A DNA stretch of 64,000 nucleotides from Luidia sarsii (lineage: Eukaryota > Echinodermata > Asteroidea > Paxillosida > Luidiidae): NCBI GenBank assembly GCA_949987565.1, contig OX465110.1:15106290-15170289 (forward strand), in the 5' to 3' direction. Of the stretch, positions 1-10,578 are shown one piece after another. The notes beneath the pieces were generated by a model, which made no database searches, had not been told where the DNA came from, and saw only the letters and a list, made by a program, of their open reading frames with translations. Within the stretch, counting starts at the first letter, position 1, and every line of letters starts with the position of its first letter. Position numbers and translations under genes: made by a program.

Positions 1-3000
1 TTATGGGCAGTAGCACATTACAGTCGGAGGAGAGGATCTAAAAGAAAAACAGACTTTGCAAGTTAATATCTCCTTCAATATTGTTATGATGGAGCTAAAA
101 CTTGGCCTCCAGTAAGGCCTTGGAAAAGGCAATCGACCAGGATCAAGAATTCTCAAATCGGACATTTGATGATGAAATTATAGTCGTGCAAAGAGAACTT
201 ACTTCCATCAGCGAGGCAACTTGTGTTGTATGGGCAGTAGCACATTACAGTCGGCGGAGAGAATCTGGAAGGAGAAACAGACTTTGCGAGTTAATATCTC
301 CTTCAATATCACTATGATGAAGCTGAAACTTGGCAAGTTAAAAGGCCTTGGAAAAGGCAATCGACCAGGATCAAGAAATCTCAAATCGGATATTTGATGA
401 TGAAATTATAGTCATGCAAAGAGAACTTACTTCCATCAGCGAGGCAACTTGTGTTGTATGGGCAGTAGCACATTACAGTCGGCGGAGAGAATCTGGAACG
501 AAAAACAGACTTTGCGAGTTAATATCTCCTTCAATATCACTATGATGAAGCTAAAACTTAACAAGTTAAAAGGCCTTGGAAAAGGCAATCGACCAGGATC
601 AAGAAATCTCAAATCGGATATTTGATGATGAAATTATAGTCGTGCAAAGAGAACTTACTTCCATCAGCGAGGCAACTTGTGTTGTATGGGCAGTAGCACA
701 TTACAGTCGGCGGAGAGAATCTGGAAAGAGAAACAGACTTTGCGAGTTAATATCTCCTTCAATATCACTATGATGAAGCTGAAACTTGGCAAGTTAAAAG
801 GCCTTGGAAAAGGCAATCGACCAGGATCACGAAATCTCAAATCGGACATTTGATGATGAAATTATAGTCATGCAAAGAGAACTTACTTCCATCAGCGAGG
901 CAACTTGTGTTGTATGGGCAGTAGCACATTACAGTCGGCGGAGAGAATCTGGAAAGAAAAACAGACTTTGCGAGTTAATATCTCCTTCAATATCACTATG
1001 ATGAAGCTAAAACTTAACAAGTTAAAAGGCCTTGGAAAAGGCAATCGACCAGGATCAAGAAATCTCAAATCGGATATTTGATGATGAAATTATAGTCATG
1101 CAAAAAGAACTTACTTCCATTAGCGAGGCAACTTGTGTTGTATGGGCAGTAGCACATTACAGTCGGCGGAGAGAATCTGGAACGAAAAACAGACTTTGCG
1201 AGTTAATATCTCCTTCAATATTGTTATGATGGAGCTAAAACTTGGCCTCCAGTGAGGCCTTGGAAAAGGCAATCGACCAGGATCAAGAAATCTCAAATCG
1301 GACATTTGATGATGAAATTATAGTCATGCAAAGAGAACTTACTTCCATCAGCGAGGCAACTTGTGTTGTATGGGCAGTAGCACATTACAGTCGGCGGAGA
1401 GAATCTGGAAAGAAAAACAGACTTTGCAAGTTAATATCTCCTTCAATATTGTTATGATGGAGCTAAAACTTGGCCTCCAGTGAGGCCTTTGAAAAGGCAA
1501 TCGACCAGGATCACGAAATCTCAAATCGGACATTTGATGATGAAATTATAGTCATGCAAAGAGAACTTACTTCCATCAGCGAGGCAACTTGTGTTGTATG
1601 GGCAGTAGCACATTACAGTCGGCGGAGAGAATCTGGAAAGAAAAACAGACTTTGCGAGTTAATATCTCCTTCAATATCACTATGATGAAGCTAAAACTTA
1701 ACAAGTTAAAAGGCCTTGGAAAAGGCAATCGACCAGGATCAAGAAATCTCAAATCGGATATTTGATGATGAAATTATAGTCATGCAAAGAGAACTTACTT
1801 CCATCAGCGAGGCAACTTGTGTTGTATGGGCAGTAGCACATTACAGTCGGCGGAGAGAATCTGGAACGAAAAACAGACTTTGCGAGTTAATATCTCCTTC
1901 AATATTGTTATGATGGAGCTAAAACTTGGCCTCCAGTGAGGCCTTGGAAAAGGCAATCGACCAGGATCAAGAAATCTCAAATCGGACATTTGATGATGAA
2001 ATTATAGTCATGCAAAGAGAACTTACTTCCATCAGCGAGGCAACTTGTGTTGTATGGGCAGTAGCACATTACAGTCGGCGGAGAGAATCTGGAAAGAAAA
2101 ACAGACTTTGCGAGTTAATATCTCCTTCAATATTGTTATGATGGAGCTAAAACTTGGCCTCCAGTGAAGCCTTGGAAAAGGCAATCGACCAGGATCAAGA
2201 AATCTCAAATCGGACATTTGATGATGAAATTATAGTCGTGCAAAGAGAACTTACTTCCATCAGCGAGGCAACTTGTGTTGTATGGGCAGTAGCACATTAC
2301 AGTCGGCGGAGAGAATCTGGAAAGAAAAACAGACTTTGCGAGTTAATATCTCCTTCAATATCACTATGATGAAGCTGAAACTTGGCAAGTTAAAAGGCCT
2401 TGGAAAAGGCAATCGACCAGTATCAAGAAATCTCAAATCGGACATTTGATGATAAAATTATAATCATGCAAAGAGAACTTACTTCCATCAGCGAGGCAAC
2501 TTGTGTTTGTATGGGCAGTAGCACATTACAGTCGGCGGAGAGAATCTGGAAAGAAAAACAGACTTTGCGAGTTAATATCTCCTTCAATATTGTTATGATG
2601 GAGCTAAAACTGGGCCTCCAGTGAGGCCTTGGAAAAGGCAATCGACCAGGATCAAGAAATCTCAAATCGGACATTTGATGATAAAATTATATTCATGCAA
2701 AGAGAACTTACTTCCATCAGCGAGGCAACTTGTGTTGTATGGGCAGTAGCACATTACAGTCGGCTGAGAGAATCTGGAAAGAAAAACAGACTTTGCGAGT
2801 TAATATCTCCTTCAATATTGTTATGATGGAGCTAAAACTTGGCCTCCAGTGAGGCCTTGGAAAAGGCAATCGACCAGGATCAAGAAATCTCAAATCGGAC
2901 ATTTGATGATGAAATTATAGTCATGCAAAGAGAACTTACTTCCATCAGCGAGGCAACTTGTGTTGTATGGGCAGTAGCACATTACAGTCGGCGGAGAGAA

Positions 3001-5540
3001 TCTGGAAAGAAAAACAGACTTTGCGAGTTAATATCTCCTTCAATATTGTTATGATGGAGCTAAAACTTGGCCTCCAGTGAAGCCTTGGAAAAGGCAATCG
3101 ACCAGGATCAAGAAATCTCAAATCGGACATTTGATGATGAAATTATAGTCGTGCAAAGAGAACTTACTTCCATCAGCGAGGCAACTTGTGTTGTATGGGC
3201 AGTAGCACATTACAGTCGGCGGAGAGAATCTGGAAAGAAAAACAGACTTTGCGAGTTAATATCTCCTTCAATATCACTATGATGAAGCTGAAACTTGGCA
3301 AGTTAAAAGGCCTTGGAAAAGGCAATCGACCAGTATCAAGAAATCTCAAATCGGACATTTGATGATAAAATTATAATCATGCAAAGAGAACTTACTTCCA
3401 TCAGCGAGGCAACTTGTGTTTGTATGGGCAGTAGCACATTACAGTCGGCGGAGAGAATCTGGAAAGAAAAACAGACTTTGCGAGTTAATATCTCCTTCAA
3501 TATTGTTATGATGGAGGTAAAACTTGGCCTCCAGTGAAGCCTTGGAAAAGGCAATCGACCAGGATCAAGAAATCTCAAATCGGACATTTGATGATGAAAT
3601 TATAGTCATGCAAAGAGAACTTACTTCCATCAGCGAGGCAACTTGTGTTGTATGGGCAGTAGCACATTACAGTCGGCGGAGAGAATCTTGAAAGAAAAAC
3701 AGACTTTGCGAGTTAATATCTCCTTCAATATCACTATGATGAAGATAAAACTTAAGAAGTTAAAAGGCCTTGGAAAAGGCCATCGACCAGGATCAAGAAA
3801 TCTCAAATCGGACATTTGATGATGAAATTATAGTCATGCAAAGAGAACTTACTTCCATCAGCGAGGCAACTTGTGTTGTATGGGCAGTAGCACATTACAG
3901 TCGGCGGAGAGAATCTGGAACGAAAAACAGACTTTGCGAGTTAATATCTCCTTCAATATCACTATGATGAAGCTGAAACTTGGCAAGTTAAAAGGCCTTG
4001 GAAAAGGCAATCGACCAGGATCAAGAAATCTCAAATCGGACATTTGATGATGAAATTATAGTCATGCAAAGAGAACTTACTTCCATCAGCGAGGCAACTT
4101 GTGTTGTATGGGCAGTAGCACATTACAGTCGGCGGAGAGAATCTTGAAAGAAAAACAGACTTTGCGAGTTAATATCTCCTTCAATATCACTATGATGAAG
4201 ATAAAACTTAAGAAGTTAAAAGGCCTTGGAAAAGGCAATCGACCAGGATCAAGAAATCTCAAATCGGACATTTGATGATGAAATTATAGTCATGCAAAGA
4301 GAACTTACTTCCATCAGCGAGGCAACTTGTGTTGTATGGGCAGTAGCACATTACAGTCGGCGGAGAGAATCTGGAACGAAAAACAGACTTTGCGAGTTAA
4401 TATCTCCTTCAATATTGTTATGATGGAGCTAAAACTTGGCCTCCAGTGAGGCCTTTGGAAAAGGCAATCGACCAGGATCATGAAATCTCAAATCGGACAT
4501 TTGATGATGAAATTATAATCATGGAAAGAGAACTTACTTCCATCAGCGAGGCAACTTGTGTTTTATGGGCAGTAGCACATTACAGTCGGAGGAGAGAATC
4601 TAAAAGAAAAACAGACTTTGCAAGTTAATATCTCCTTCAATATTGTTATGATGGAGCTAAAACTTGGCCTCCAGTGAGGCCTTGGAAAAGGCAATCGACC
4701 AGTATCAAGAAATCTCAAATCGGACATTTGATGATAAAATTATAATCATGCAAAGAGAACTTACTTCCATCAGCGAGGCAACTTGTGTTGTATGGGCAGT
4801 AGCACATTACAGTCGGCGAAGAGAATCTGGAAAGAAAAACAGACTTTGCGAGTTAATATCTCCTTCAATATTGTTATGATGGAGCTAAAACTTGGCCTCC
4901 AGTGAGGCCTTTGGAAAAGGCAATCGACCAGGATCATGAAATCTCAAATCGGACATTTGATGATGAAATTATAATCATGGAAAGAGAACTTACTTCCATC
5001 AGCGAGGCAACTTGTGTTTTATGGGCAGTAGCACATTACAGTCGGAGGAGAGAATCTAAAAGAAAAACAGACTTTGCAAGTTAATATCTCCTTCAATATT
5101 GTTATGATGGAGCTAAAACTTGGCCTCCAGTGAGGCCTTGGAAAAGGCAATCGACCAGTATCAAGAAATCTCAAATCGGACATTTGATGATAAAATTATA
5201 ATCATGCAAAGAGAACTTACTTCCATCAGCGAGGCAACTTGTGTTGTATGGGCAGTAGCACATTACAGTCGGCGAAGAGAATCTGGAAAGAAAAACAGAC
5301 TTTGCGAGTTAATATCTCCTTCAATATTGTTATGATGGAGCTAAAACTTGGCCTCCAGTGAGGCCTTGGAAAAGGCAATCGACCAGGATCAAGAAATCTC
5401 AAATCGGACATTTGATGATGAAATTGTAGTCATGCAAAGAGAACTTACTTCCATCAGCGAGGCAACTTGTGTTGTATGGGCAGTAGCACATTACAGTCGG
5501 CGGAGAGAATCTGGAAAGCAATACAGACTTTGCGAATTAT
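1..5540 (+). repeat. 228-bp tandem satellite, about 24 units, with higher-order structure
   Basis: Equivalent points recur at 120, 348, 576, 804, 1032 and so on to 5366, a 228-bp step. Two units, near 2400 and 3313, carry one extra T and are 229 bp. Two linker variants alternate between the conserved cores: one reads 'gaagctgaaacttggcaag', the other 'ggagctaaaacttggcctcc'. Blocks of units are themselves duplicated: 1926-2838 resembles 2839 onward (913 bp), 3542-3997 resembles 3998-4453, and 4446-4901 resembles 4902-5357 (456 bp each). This is typical of unequal exchange. Because 228 is 76 codons, each unit keeps a 65-71 codon ORF on + and a 61 codon ORF on -, all closed inside the unit. These are probably shadows. 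The last unit runs directly into the E1 RNase H sequence near 5520. The array is cut by the left edge of the window. Confidence 0.97.
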
Positions 5541-6150
5541 TATACCGATAATAAGAATGTGGTCAAGATCATAAAAGCGGGAAGCAATAACCCCGAGCTG
5601 CAACAAAAAGCGTTGCAGATCCGTGATATTTGCGCCGAGGTTGATCCGATTTGGGTTCCGAGATCAGAAAACAGGAAGGCAGATGATTTGAGCAGAACGC
5701 CAGATAGCGATGATTGGCAAATCAATTATGTAACTTTTGCAAGATTGGACAGAAGTTGGGGACCTCATACTTATGACAGATTCGCATGTGGTTATAACGC
5801 CGAGTGTCCCACGTTCAATTCACGAAGATGGTATCCGGGAACTTCGGGTATAGATGCTCTGAGTCTAAACTGGGCCAATGAAACAAACTGGTGGGTTCCG
5901 CCACCTAAGCTAGTTTCGAACACAGTTGACAAATTCATAGCAGAGAAAGCTTGTGGAACGCTTATCATACACAGCTGGCAGTCAGCGCCTTTTTGGCCAA
6001 AAGTGTGGGACGGGTCCGTTTTTTAAGGAATTTGTACAGGCATACGAGTTCCTATCGTCTAAAGTGATAGTTAGAGGAAGAGGAAAGAATGAAATTTTTG
6101 GAAAGAAGGGCAGTAATTTTAAGCTGATTGCGCTCAAAATACGTTTTTGA
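5541..6150 (+). pseudogene. E1 YR retroelement: RNase H C-terminal half and connector (degenerate)
   Basis: The frame opens at TDN (5544-5552), which fits the third acidic residue of a retroelement RNase H. It continues through the conserved helix and WVPRSENRKADDLSR (about 5647-5695), the family's last Asp block. Next come DSDDW and a WYPGTSG...WWVPP connector, which is characteristic of DIRS-like elements between RNase H and recombinase. E2 has an equivalent NPGTSG...LVPP block. The frame stops at 6024 after a run of T and resumes at once in another frame (FKEFVQAYEF) to 6150, a one-base frameshift. The N-terminal half of the RNase H is missing or fused to the satellite. Non-functional remnant. 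Confidence 0.85.
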
Positions 6151-7003
6151 ATTGGTTATATCCATAGCACTAGGATTACCCGGAGCAGTACGCCTAGCGC
6201 TAGAAGAGGCTGGAGTGAAGTCCAAACGGCTGACAGGGTTAGCAGACACCATGGCATCCCACCTGATGGAGTCAAGAAGCGAGTCTACGCCTTCAAAGTA
6301 CATGGCCGCATTTAACAAATGGAAAGGCTTTATTCAAGCGGAAGGAGGTCAAGATATTCCCGCACAGCCAATACACGTAGAATTGTACATTATTTGATAG
6401 AATTGGGTTCATCTGTAGGTGTAATTCAATCAGCTGCCTACGCAATAAAATGGGCTCACGATATGCGTGGATCAATAGATCCTACTGATAATCATTTTAT
6501 CAAACGCCTGTTAGAAGCAGCAAAGAGGAAAAAATCCAAGCCAACAGTTAAGAAGGATATAGTTACGTCCGATCAAATTATTGCTATTTGTGAAAAGTAT
6601 GTAACCACACAAGATATTTTAGTTTTACGGGATTTTGCTTTTATCGCGCCACGGTTTTCGGGTTTTTTAAGATTCGACGAAATTCATTCTTCGACTGGAA
6701 AAGATGTGCAGTTTCACGAAAACTATCTGACTTTGCACTTGAGTAAAAGTAAAACAGACCAGTACAGAAAGGGAAAGCAGGTCATTATTTCAAAAGGTCA
6801 AACTGCTGCATGCCCATTTAAAATCTTGTGGCGTTATATGTCCAGGGCAAAAAATTCGCAAGGATCTGAACAGTTCATTTATCGTCTAGCGTACCGCAAC
6901 GCAGGTACGACAGCTTTGATAAATAAAAACAAGAAAATAAGCTATACTCGAGCATGCGTGAGTCGGTTAAGGGAAGTCACAGGGGAAGCCAATATTGGGC
7001 TAC
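6128..7003 (+). pseudogene. E1 tyrosine recombinase, 5' part, interrupted by E2
   Basis: This is the recombinase of a DIRS/PAT-type retrotransposon, which would integrate a circular DNA intermediate. The N-terminal SAM-like core-binding domain is at about 6240-6480 (SKYMAAFNKWKGFIQ ... AAYAIKWAHDM), with a frameshift near 6395. The catalytic domain follows. FLRFDEI (about 6660-6682) supplies the first Arg, and SKSKTDQYRKG (about 6743-6775) supplies the beta-hairpin Lys. The frame then runs to ANIGLL and is lost at 7003, where the terminal repeat of E2 begins. The missing HxxR, GRW and Tyr boxes lie 4.35 kb downstream at 11355-11515. Two-part gene, one extra frameshift, so inactive. Confidence 0.9.
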
Positions 7004-7129
7004 TTTCGTGCTCCTTCGCTTCGCTCATACGCACGAAAAACAGTTTCACTTTGTTGAATGACTCAAGAGGACACATATAATTTTGTATTCAAGATTTTAT
7101 TATAGCATGGGATAGGGCCGTATCTGGCC
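7004..7129 (-). repeat. E2 terminal repeat B2 (3' half of split repeat)
   Basis: This 126-bp segment, from tttcgtgctcc to gtatctggcc, matches 10406-10531 base for base at an offset of 3402. It is the 3' end of E2 in the element's own sense and abuts the broken E1 recombinase frame at 7003. Confidence 0.93.
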
Positions 7130-7243
7130 GCCGGGTATCATACAATGTGCTTTCTATCCTGTTATTGTACGAAGTCTGTCCATAGTAAGGCATGAGGTTG
7201 AAAATAATCATTTGTTTTGGGGGCGGGGACGGGGATTATGCAC

Positions 7244-7830
7244 GAACTTTAAGTATCTGTCCGGAAATAAATTCCTATTTGTTGTTGTTGTTGCTGTTGT
7301 TATTGCGACACTTGGTCAATCAGTATTGCAAAACCGTACTAGAAAACACAGCAACTTTTTATACATGAGAAAGGTAGAGTAAGTACGATTGAACTTCAGT
7401 TCCACCTTAGAACTTCAGCCCTCTAGGCTCTTCGGAGTATCTGTCCGGAAATAAACTCCCTTATTTTTTTATTTTTTTTTTATTTTTTTCGACACTTGGT
7501 CAATCAGTATTGCAAAAACCGTACTAGAAAAACACAGTAACTTTTTATACATGAGAAAGGTAGAGTAAATACGATTGAACTTCAGTTTCACCTTAGAATT
7601 TAAGCCCTCTAGGCTCTTCGGAGTACCGGTATCTGTCCGGAAATAAACTCCCTTTTTTTTTTTTTTTTTTTTTTTGCGACACTTGGTCAATCAGTATTGC
7701 AAAAACCGTACTAGAAAAACACAGTAACTTTGTATACATGAGAAAGGTAGAGTAAATACGATTGAACTTCAGTTCCACCTTAGAACTTAAGCCCTCTAGG
7801 CTCTTCGGAGTATCTGTCCGGAAATATCTG
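7244..7830. repeat. About 190-bp tandem repeat in the E2 3' region
   Basis: Three units start with tatctgtccggaaata near 7244, 7437 and 7629, and a fourth begins near 7811. Periods are about 193, 192 and 182 bp. Each unit has a T-rich tract of different length (gttgtt repeats, then T runs of about 8-20), followed by 'cgacacttggtcaatcag'. The units lie between the recombinase and B2, that is, in the 3' untranslated part of E2. Diverged copies continue to about 7940. Confidence 0.85.
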
Positions 7831-8239
7831 TCCGTGGGGGCCACACTCGGTCAATCGTTGTACAAAACTGCACTAGAAAACACAGTAATTTCTATACATG
7901 AAATATAGTCAATTCAACTGAACTTCAGTATCACCTTGGAACCCAAACCCTTGTTTGTTTGGTGTTTTTGTGGGTTTTTTTTTGGGGGGGGGAATTGCTA
8001 TCTTCCTTCATACGTTATAATCGGCGTTAAATAGGAGTATCTTACCACGTCTTCGTTAAAGACACTTATTATAAAGAATTACATCAATATCAAGGAATTA
8101 CATTAAATAATAAGACATTATAACTTTTCTGGAATTGCAAACCACCAGTCAGGATAATTTTATGTTTTCAATGTTTCAAAATAATATGCATCTACAAGGC
8201 CAGTCTCGTTATTGTAGAAGTTTTTTTTGTTTTTTTTTT
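7831..8239. other. E2 3' non-coding stretch
   Basis: After one more diverged partial unit (to about 7945), this stretch holds T- and G-runs near 7965-7995 and 8220-8240 and AT-rich sequence. I see no ORF of note. It is probably the untranslated 3' part of E2 between the recombinase Tyr box and the tandem repeats. Confidence 0.5.
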
Positions 8240-9185
8240 GAAATGCATAATCTCTGATCAATATCTGTTTTGATATAGCGGTTCTTCGCTGTAGCTGTTT
8301 TCCATCTGCCTTGCATCATTATATTTTCTTCCGAAATCCCTTGTTGGCAAGGTGAGAGGCACCGCTGGATCTCATGCTATGTAAACCATAGTGCTTCTAA
8401 GAACAGTTCCCTATATACATCTGGTGTAACTAAGCGGTCTGTTTATTATTGGTTTATATGAATTAGACTTGGGGAGAAAGGGCTGTGAACAGGAAAACAT
8501 CATCTCCAAAATTGCACAATGACATGTATTTCGTTAAAATACGAACTGGAGAATAATCATCATCGGTGTCGGAAATAAAAGTGATATTCCCATCCCTAAA
8601 AACATCGGTTTTTGAACGAGGAATGAATATGCTAAGAGCATTCTTCTCAGGTATATTGTCATGTGGCTAGCTTTTAGTTGGGCCATTTCATCGTGTCGAA
8701 AAAGAAGAGTAAATTTCAGGGATACATAACAGGCAGTTCGCAACTGGATTAAAGAGCTGTTTCCATTCCCAAGGTGAGAGACTATAGATCTAACAATATC
8801 TAAGGAAAGCGGTTCTTTGTGGGTAGGTGGTTTGTGCAATTTTCTTTTTTCAGCTATCAATATTTGCTGCACAATCGGCGAGTCAACTGGGTTCGGAATA
8901 CAATTTACTACAGAATGAAGCCATTTAATGGCTGATACCGTGGTGACGACAGAGCTATCAGGCTGGGCATGAGCGGCTTTATCAACGATAACAGCAGCTA
9001 TGATTTCACTGTGAATTGGTAGTTCAAGTGCAAAATTCAGGTTTTTTAGCCAAGAGAAAAATTGTCTACATTTGTAAAGATAACTATTTGCTGTACCTTA
9101 CGCTTTAGAAAGTAAGACATCTTCAAACATGGTCATCTTGATTTTTCTCAACTTGTGAGGGAAATTCGACCAAAAACGTTGGCTG
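8240..9185 (-). pseudogene. E2 tyrosine recombinase (complete motif set, several frameshifts)
   Basis: Reading - strand from about 9185: HKLRKIKMTMFEDVLLSKA, a TAA at 9098-9100, then an open frame with an SAM-like core-binding domain (SYLYKCRQFFSWLKN, and later SAIKWLHSVV). FRHDEM near 8690 fits the first catalytic Arg. A frameshift near 8635 moves the frame to IPRSKTDVFRDGN (about 8595-8628), the Lys hairpin. After two in-frame stops, YGLHSMRSSGAS (about 8350-8387) gives the HxxR box. Another shift near 8340 leads to QGRWKTATAKNRYIK, giving GRW (about 8311-8322) and the Tyr codon near 8276. All YR boxes are recognisable, but not in one frame, so this is an inactive copy. Confidence 0.85.
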
Positions 9186-9319
9186 TATATGACCTAAGAT
9201 ATTTAAGAAAGAAAGAAAGAAGAAAAAACACATTTTAGGTTAATTGGTACAATCCATATATATGATTGCTATGGCACTGTTGAAAATTGAAGAACCTAAC
9301 AGAGAGTTCTTATTTCTTC
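9186..9319. other. E2 spacer with GAAA run
   Basis: Short AT-rich stretch with a gaaagaaagaaagaag tract near 9208-9225, between connector and recombinase. Its frame is not recognisable. Confidence 0.4.
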
Positions 9320-9575
9320 CTAATTGCAAGGCATTGCGACCTTCCACGGATAGGGGTCCTTTAATCCATGTGTTATAACCAGACCAGAGTATAGGCCAGA
9401 AAGGAGAGGACGGCCACCAGGGAAAGACGAGGGCTCCCTTAAAAGAATGTGTTTAAGGACACTAGGGATAAGGACGACAGGGGGAACTAGGAGTTTTCCC
9501 CGGACCAACCCCGCATCAACCCCTGAAGTACCTGGATTCCAAAATCTAGAAAAGAAACGGGGCAATTTACTATTA
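9320..9575 (-). pseudogene. E2 connector region between RNase H and recombinase
   Basis: The frame reads RFFSRFWNPGTSGVDA then LLVPPVVLIPSVL. It aligns by eye with the E1 block NSRRWYPGTSGIDA...WWVPPPKLVSNTV at 5810-5930. This block of unknown function is typical of DIRS-like polyproteins just after RNase H. Frame breaks separate it from the neighbours on both sides. Confidence 0.75.
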
Positions 9576-9583
9576 TAATACTA

Positions 9584-10016
9584 TTATAATTCATTTATAG
9601 TATTGAACAATTCGTCGGAAATTGACCAATCATCAGTATCAATAAGTCTACTCACAAAATCAGCTTGTTCATTGACAGATCTAGGAATCCATTGAATTTC
9701 AAGTGGAATACCATTTTCAGAGCACAAATTTAAAATAGTAACTGCGAGATTCTGCAATTCCAAATTCATACTTCCTACTTCCACTATTCGAGCTGCAGCT
9801 TGACTGTCTGTGAACACCTTGAGTTGGGAATTAGAAATTATTGGAAGGAAAGATTTCAGGGCGAATAGGATTGTGTTTAATTCTCTCCAAGTCGAACTCT
9901 TGGCAGCTTCACTTTCTGTCCATTGTTTGTGAGCCGTATGTGTGTCGTTACAGATTATAGCACCCGATCCAAGAGCGCTGGCCTCACAACATATGATTCT
10001 GCTTATTTTGGGTACA
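9584..10016 (-). pseudogene. E2 RNase H domain
   Basis: The frame shows ICCEASALGSGAI (about 9960-10005), STWRELNTILFALKSF, VFTDSQAAARIVEVGS (about 9770-9815) and IPRSVNEQADFVSR (about 9645-9690). These match the D-E-D-D architecture of retroelement RNase H, with Glu in place of the usual first Asp. The domain degrades the RNA strand of the RNA-DNA hybrid during reverse transcription. The expected upstream reverse transcriptase is missing: the zinc knuckle ends only about 20 codons before this domain. The frame also continues upstream to 10249 as a shadow. Confidence 0.85.
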
Positions 10017-10144
10017 TCAAAAAATTGTTTCGTATTGGGCCTTGGGTCGGACTCTTGAAGGCATGGACTGACCACGGAAGAAGGGACATTCACGAGCCCA
10101 GTGGCCTGCCATTTGGCACTTAAAGCAGACATCACTTGGCAAGC
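10017..10144 (-). pseudogene. E2 gag exon 2: CCHC zinc knuckle
   Basis: The frame reads CFKCQMAGHWAREC, a CX2CX4HX4C zinc knuckle of the retroelement Gag/nucleocapsid type, at about 10088-10130. A good 3' splice site (T-rich tract, then ttccccag) precedes it. The exon would start at 10144 with GC, completing the Gly codon begun by gag exon 1. The frame stops at 10017, where the RNase H starts in another frame. That break is probably the scar of a deletion removing the reverse transcriptase. Confidence 0.72.
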
Positions 10145-10203
10145 CTGGGGAATTAAAAAACAAACAAATATGCATATATATATTTTTTTGAGAGAGCTGA
10201 ACG

Positions 10204-10405
10204 TAACGTATGTCGTTACCCGGCAGCAGAAAAGACCTGAAGTGAGCACGCCTTGTATGCACTCGTTCTTATACTAGCACGCCTGATTGGATAACAATGC
10301 AAGGGAATATGTAGTGTGGCCAATAGCGCTCTTATTGGAATGCGACTCTTTAGACCGTGTAGCCACACCTATTCTCTTTCGTCATCCAACTCAACGAAAC
10401 CAAAT
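10204..10405 (-). repeat. E2 internal repeat A2
   Basis: About 202 bp from taacgtatgtcgttac to ccaaat, identical or nearly so to 11153-11354 (offset 949). Together with the adjoining B1 it forms the complete internal copy of the split repeat. Confidence 0.93.
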
Positions 10406-10531
10406 TTTCGTGCTCCTTCGCTTCGCTCATACGCACGAAAAACAGTTTCACTTTGTTGAATGACTCAAGAGGACACATATAATTTTGTATTCAAGATTTT
10501 ATTATAGCATGGGATAGGGCCGTATCTGGCC
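10406..10531 (-). repeat. E2 internal repeat B1
   Basis: 126 bp identical to 7004-7129. It abuts A2 with the junction caaat|tttcg, the join expected when the two element ends meet in a circle. Confidence 0.93.
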
Positions 10532-10578
10532 TCATTTGAAATTTAGACAAAGAAAACAACTGTAGAATCGAACAGTAC

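Larger units (their letters stand above)
10145..10578 (-). other. Putative gag intron of E2 containing B1A2
   Basis: On the - strand the donor is CGAG|GTACTG at 10578 and the acceptor is TTCCCCAG| ending at 10145. Splicing would remove 434 bases, including the whole internal repeat B1A2, and would join gag exon 1 (phase 1) to the zinc knuckle in frame. Inference from splice-site quality and frame only. Confidence 0.5.

Noticed and set aside
1..5540. CRISPR-like regular repeats
   Set aside because: Units are contiguous 228-bp satellite copies with no unique spacers, in a eukaryotic context.
102..5551. Repeated 65-71 codon + ORFs and 61 codon - ORFs as a protein family
   Set aside because: They repeat with the 228-bp satellite, each ends inside its unit, and no RNA or start evidence is visible. 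Kept only as a low-interest observation.
10017..10249. Frame upstream of the zinc knuckle and of the RNase H (to 10249-10262) as coding
   Set aside because: It runs through repeat A2 and an AT-rich tract that looks like the 3' end of an intron, so it is a read-through frame.
10204..10531. Solo LTR of an LTR retrotransposon
   Set aside because: It has no TG...CA ends and no target duplication. Its two halves are exactly the two ends of E2, so it is the internal split repeat.
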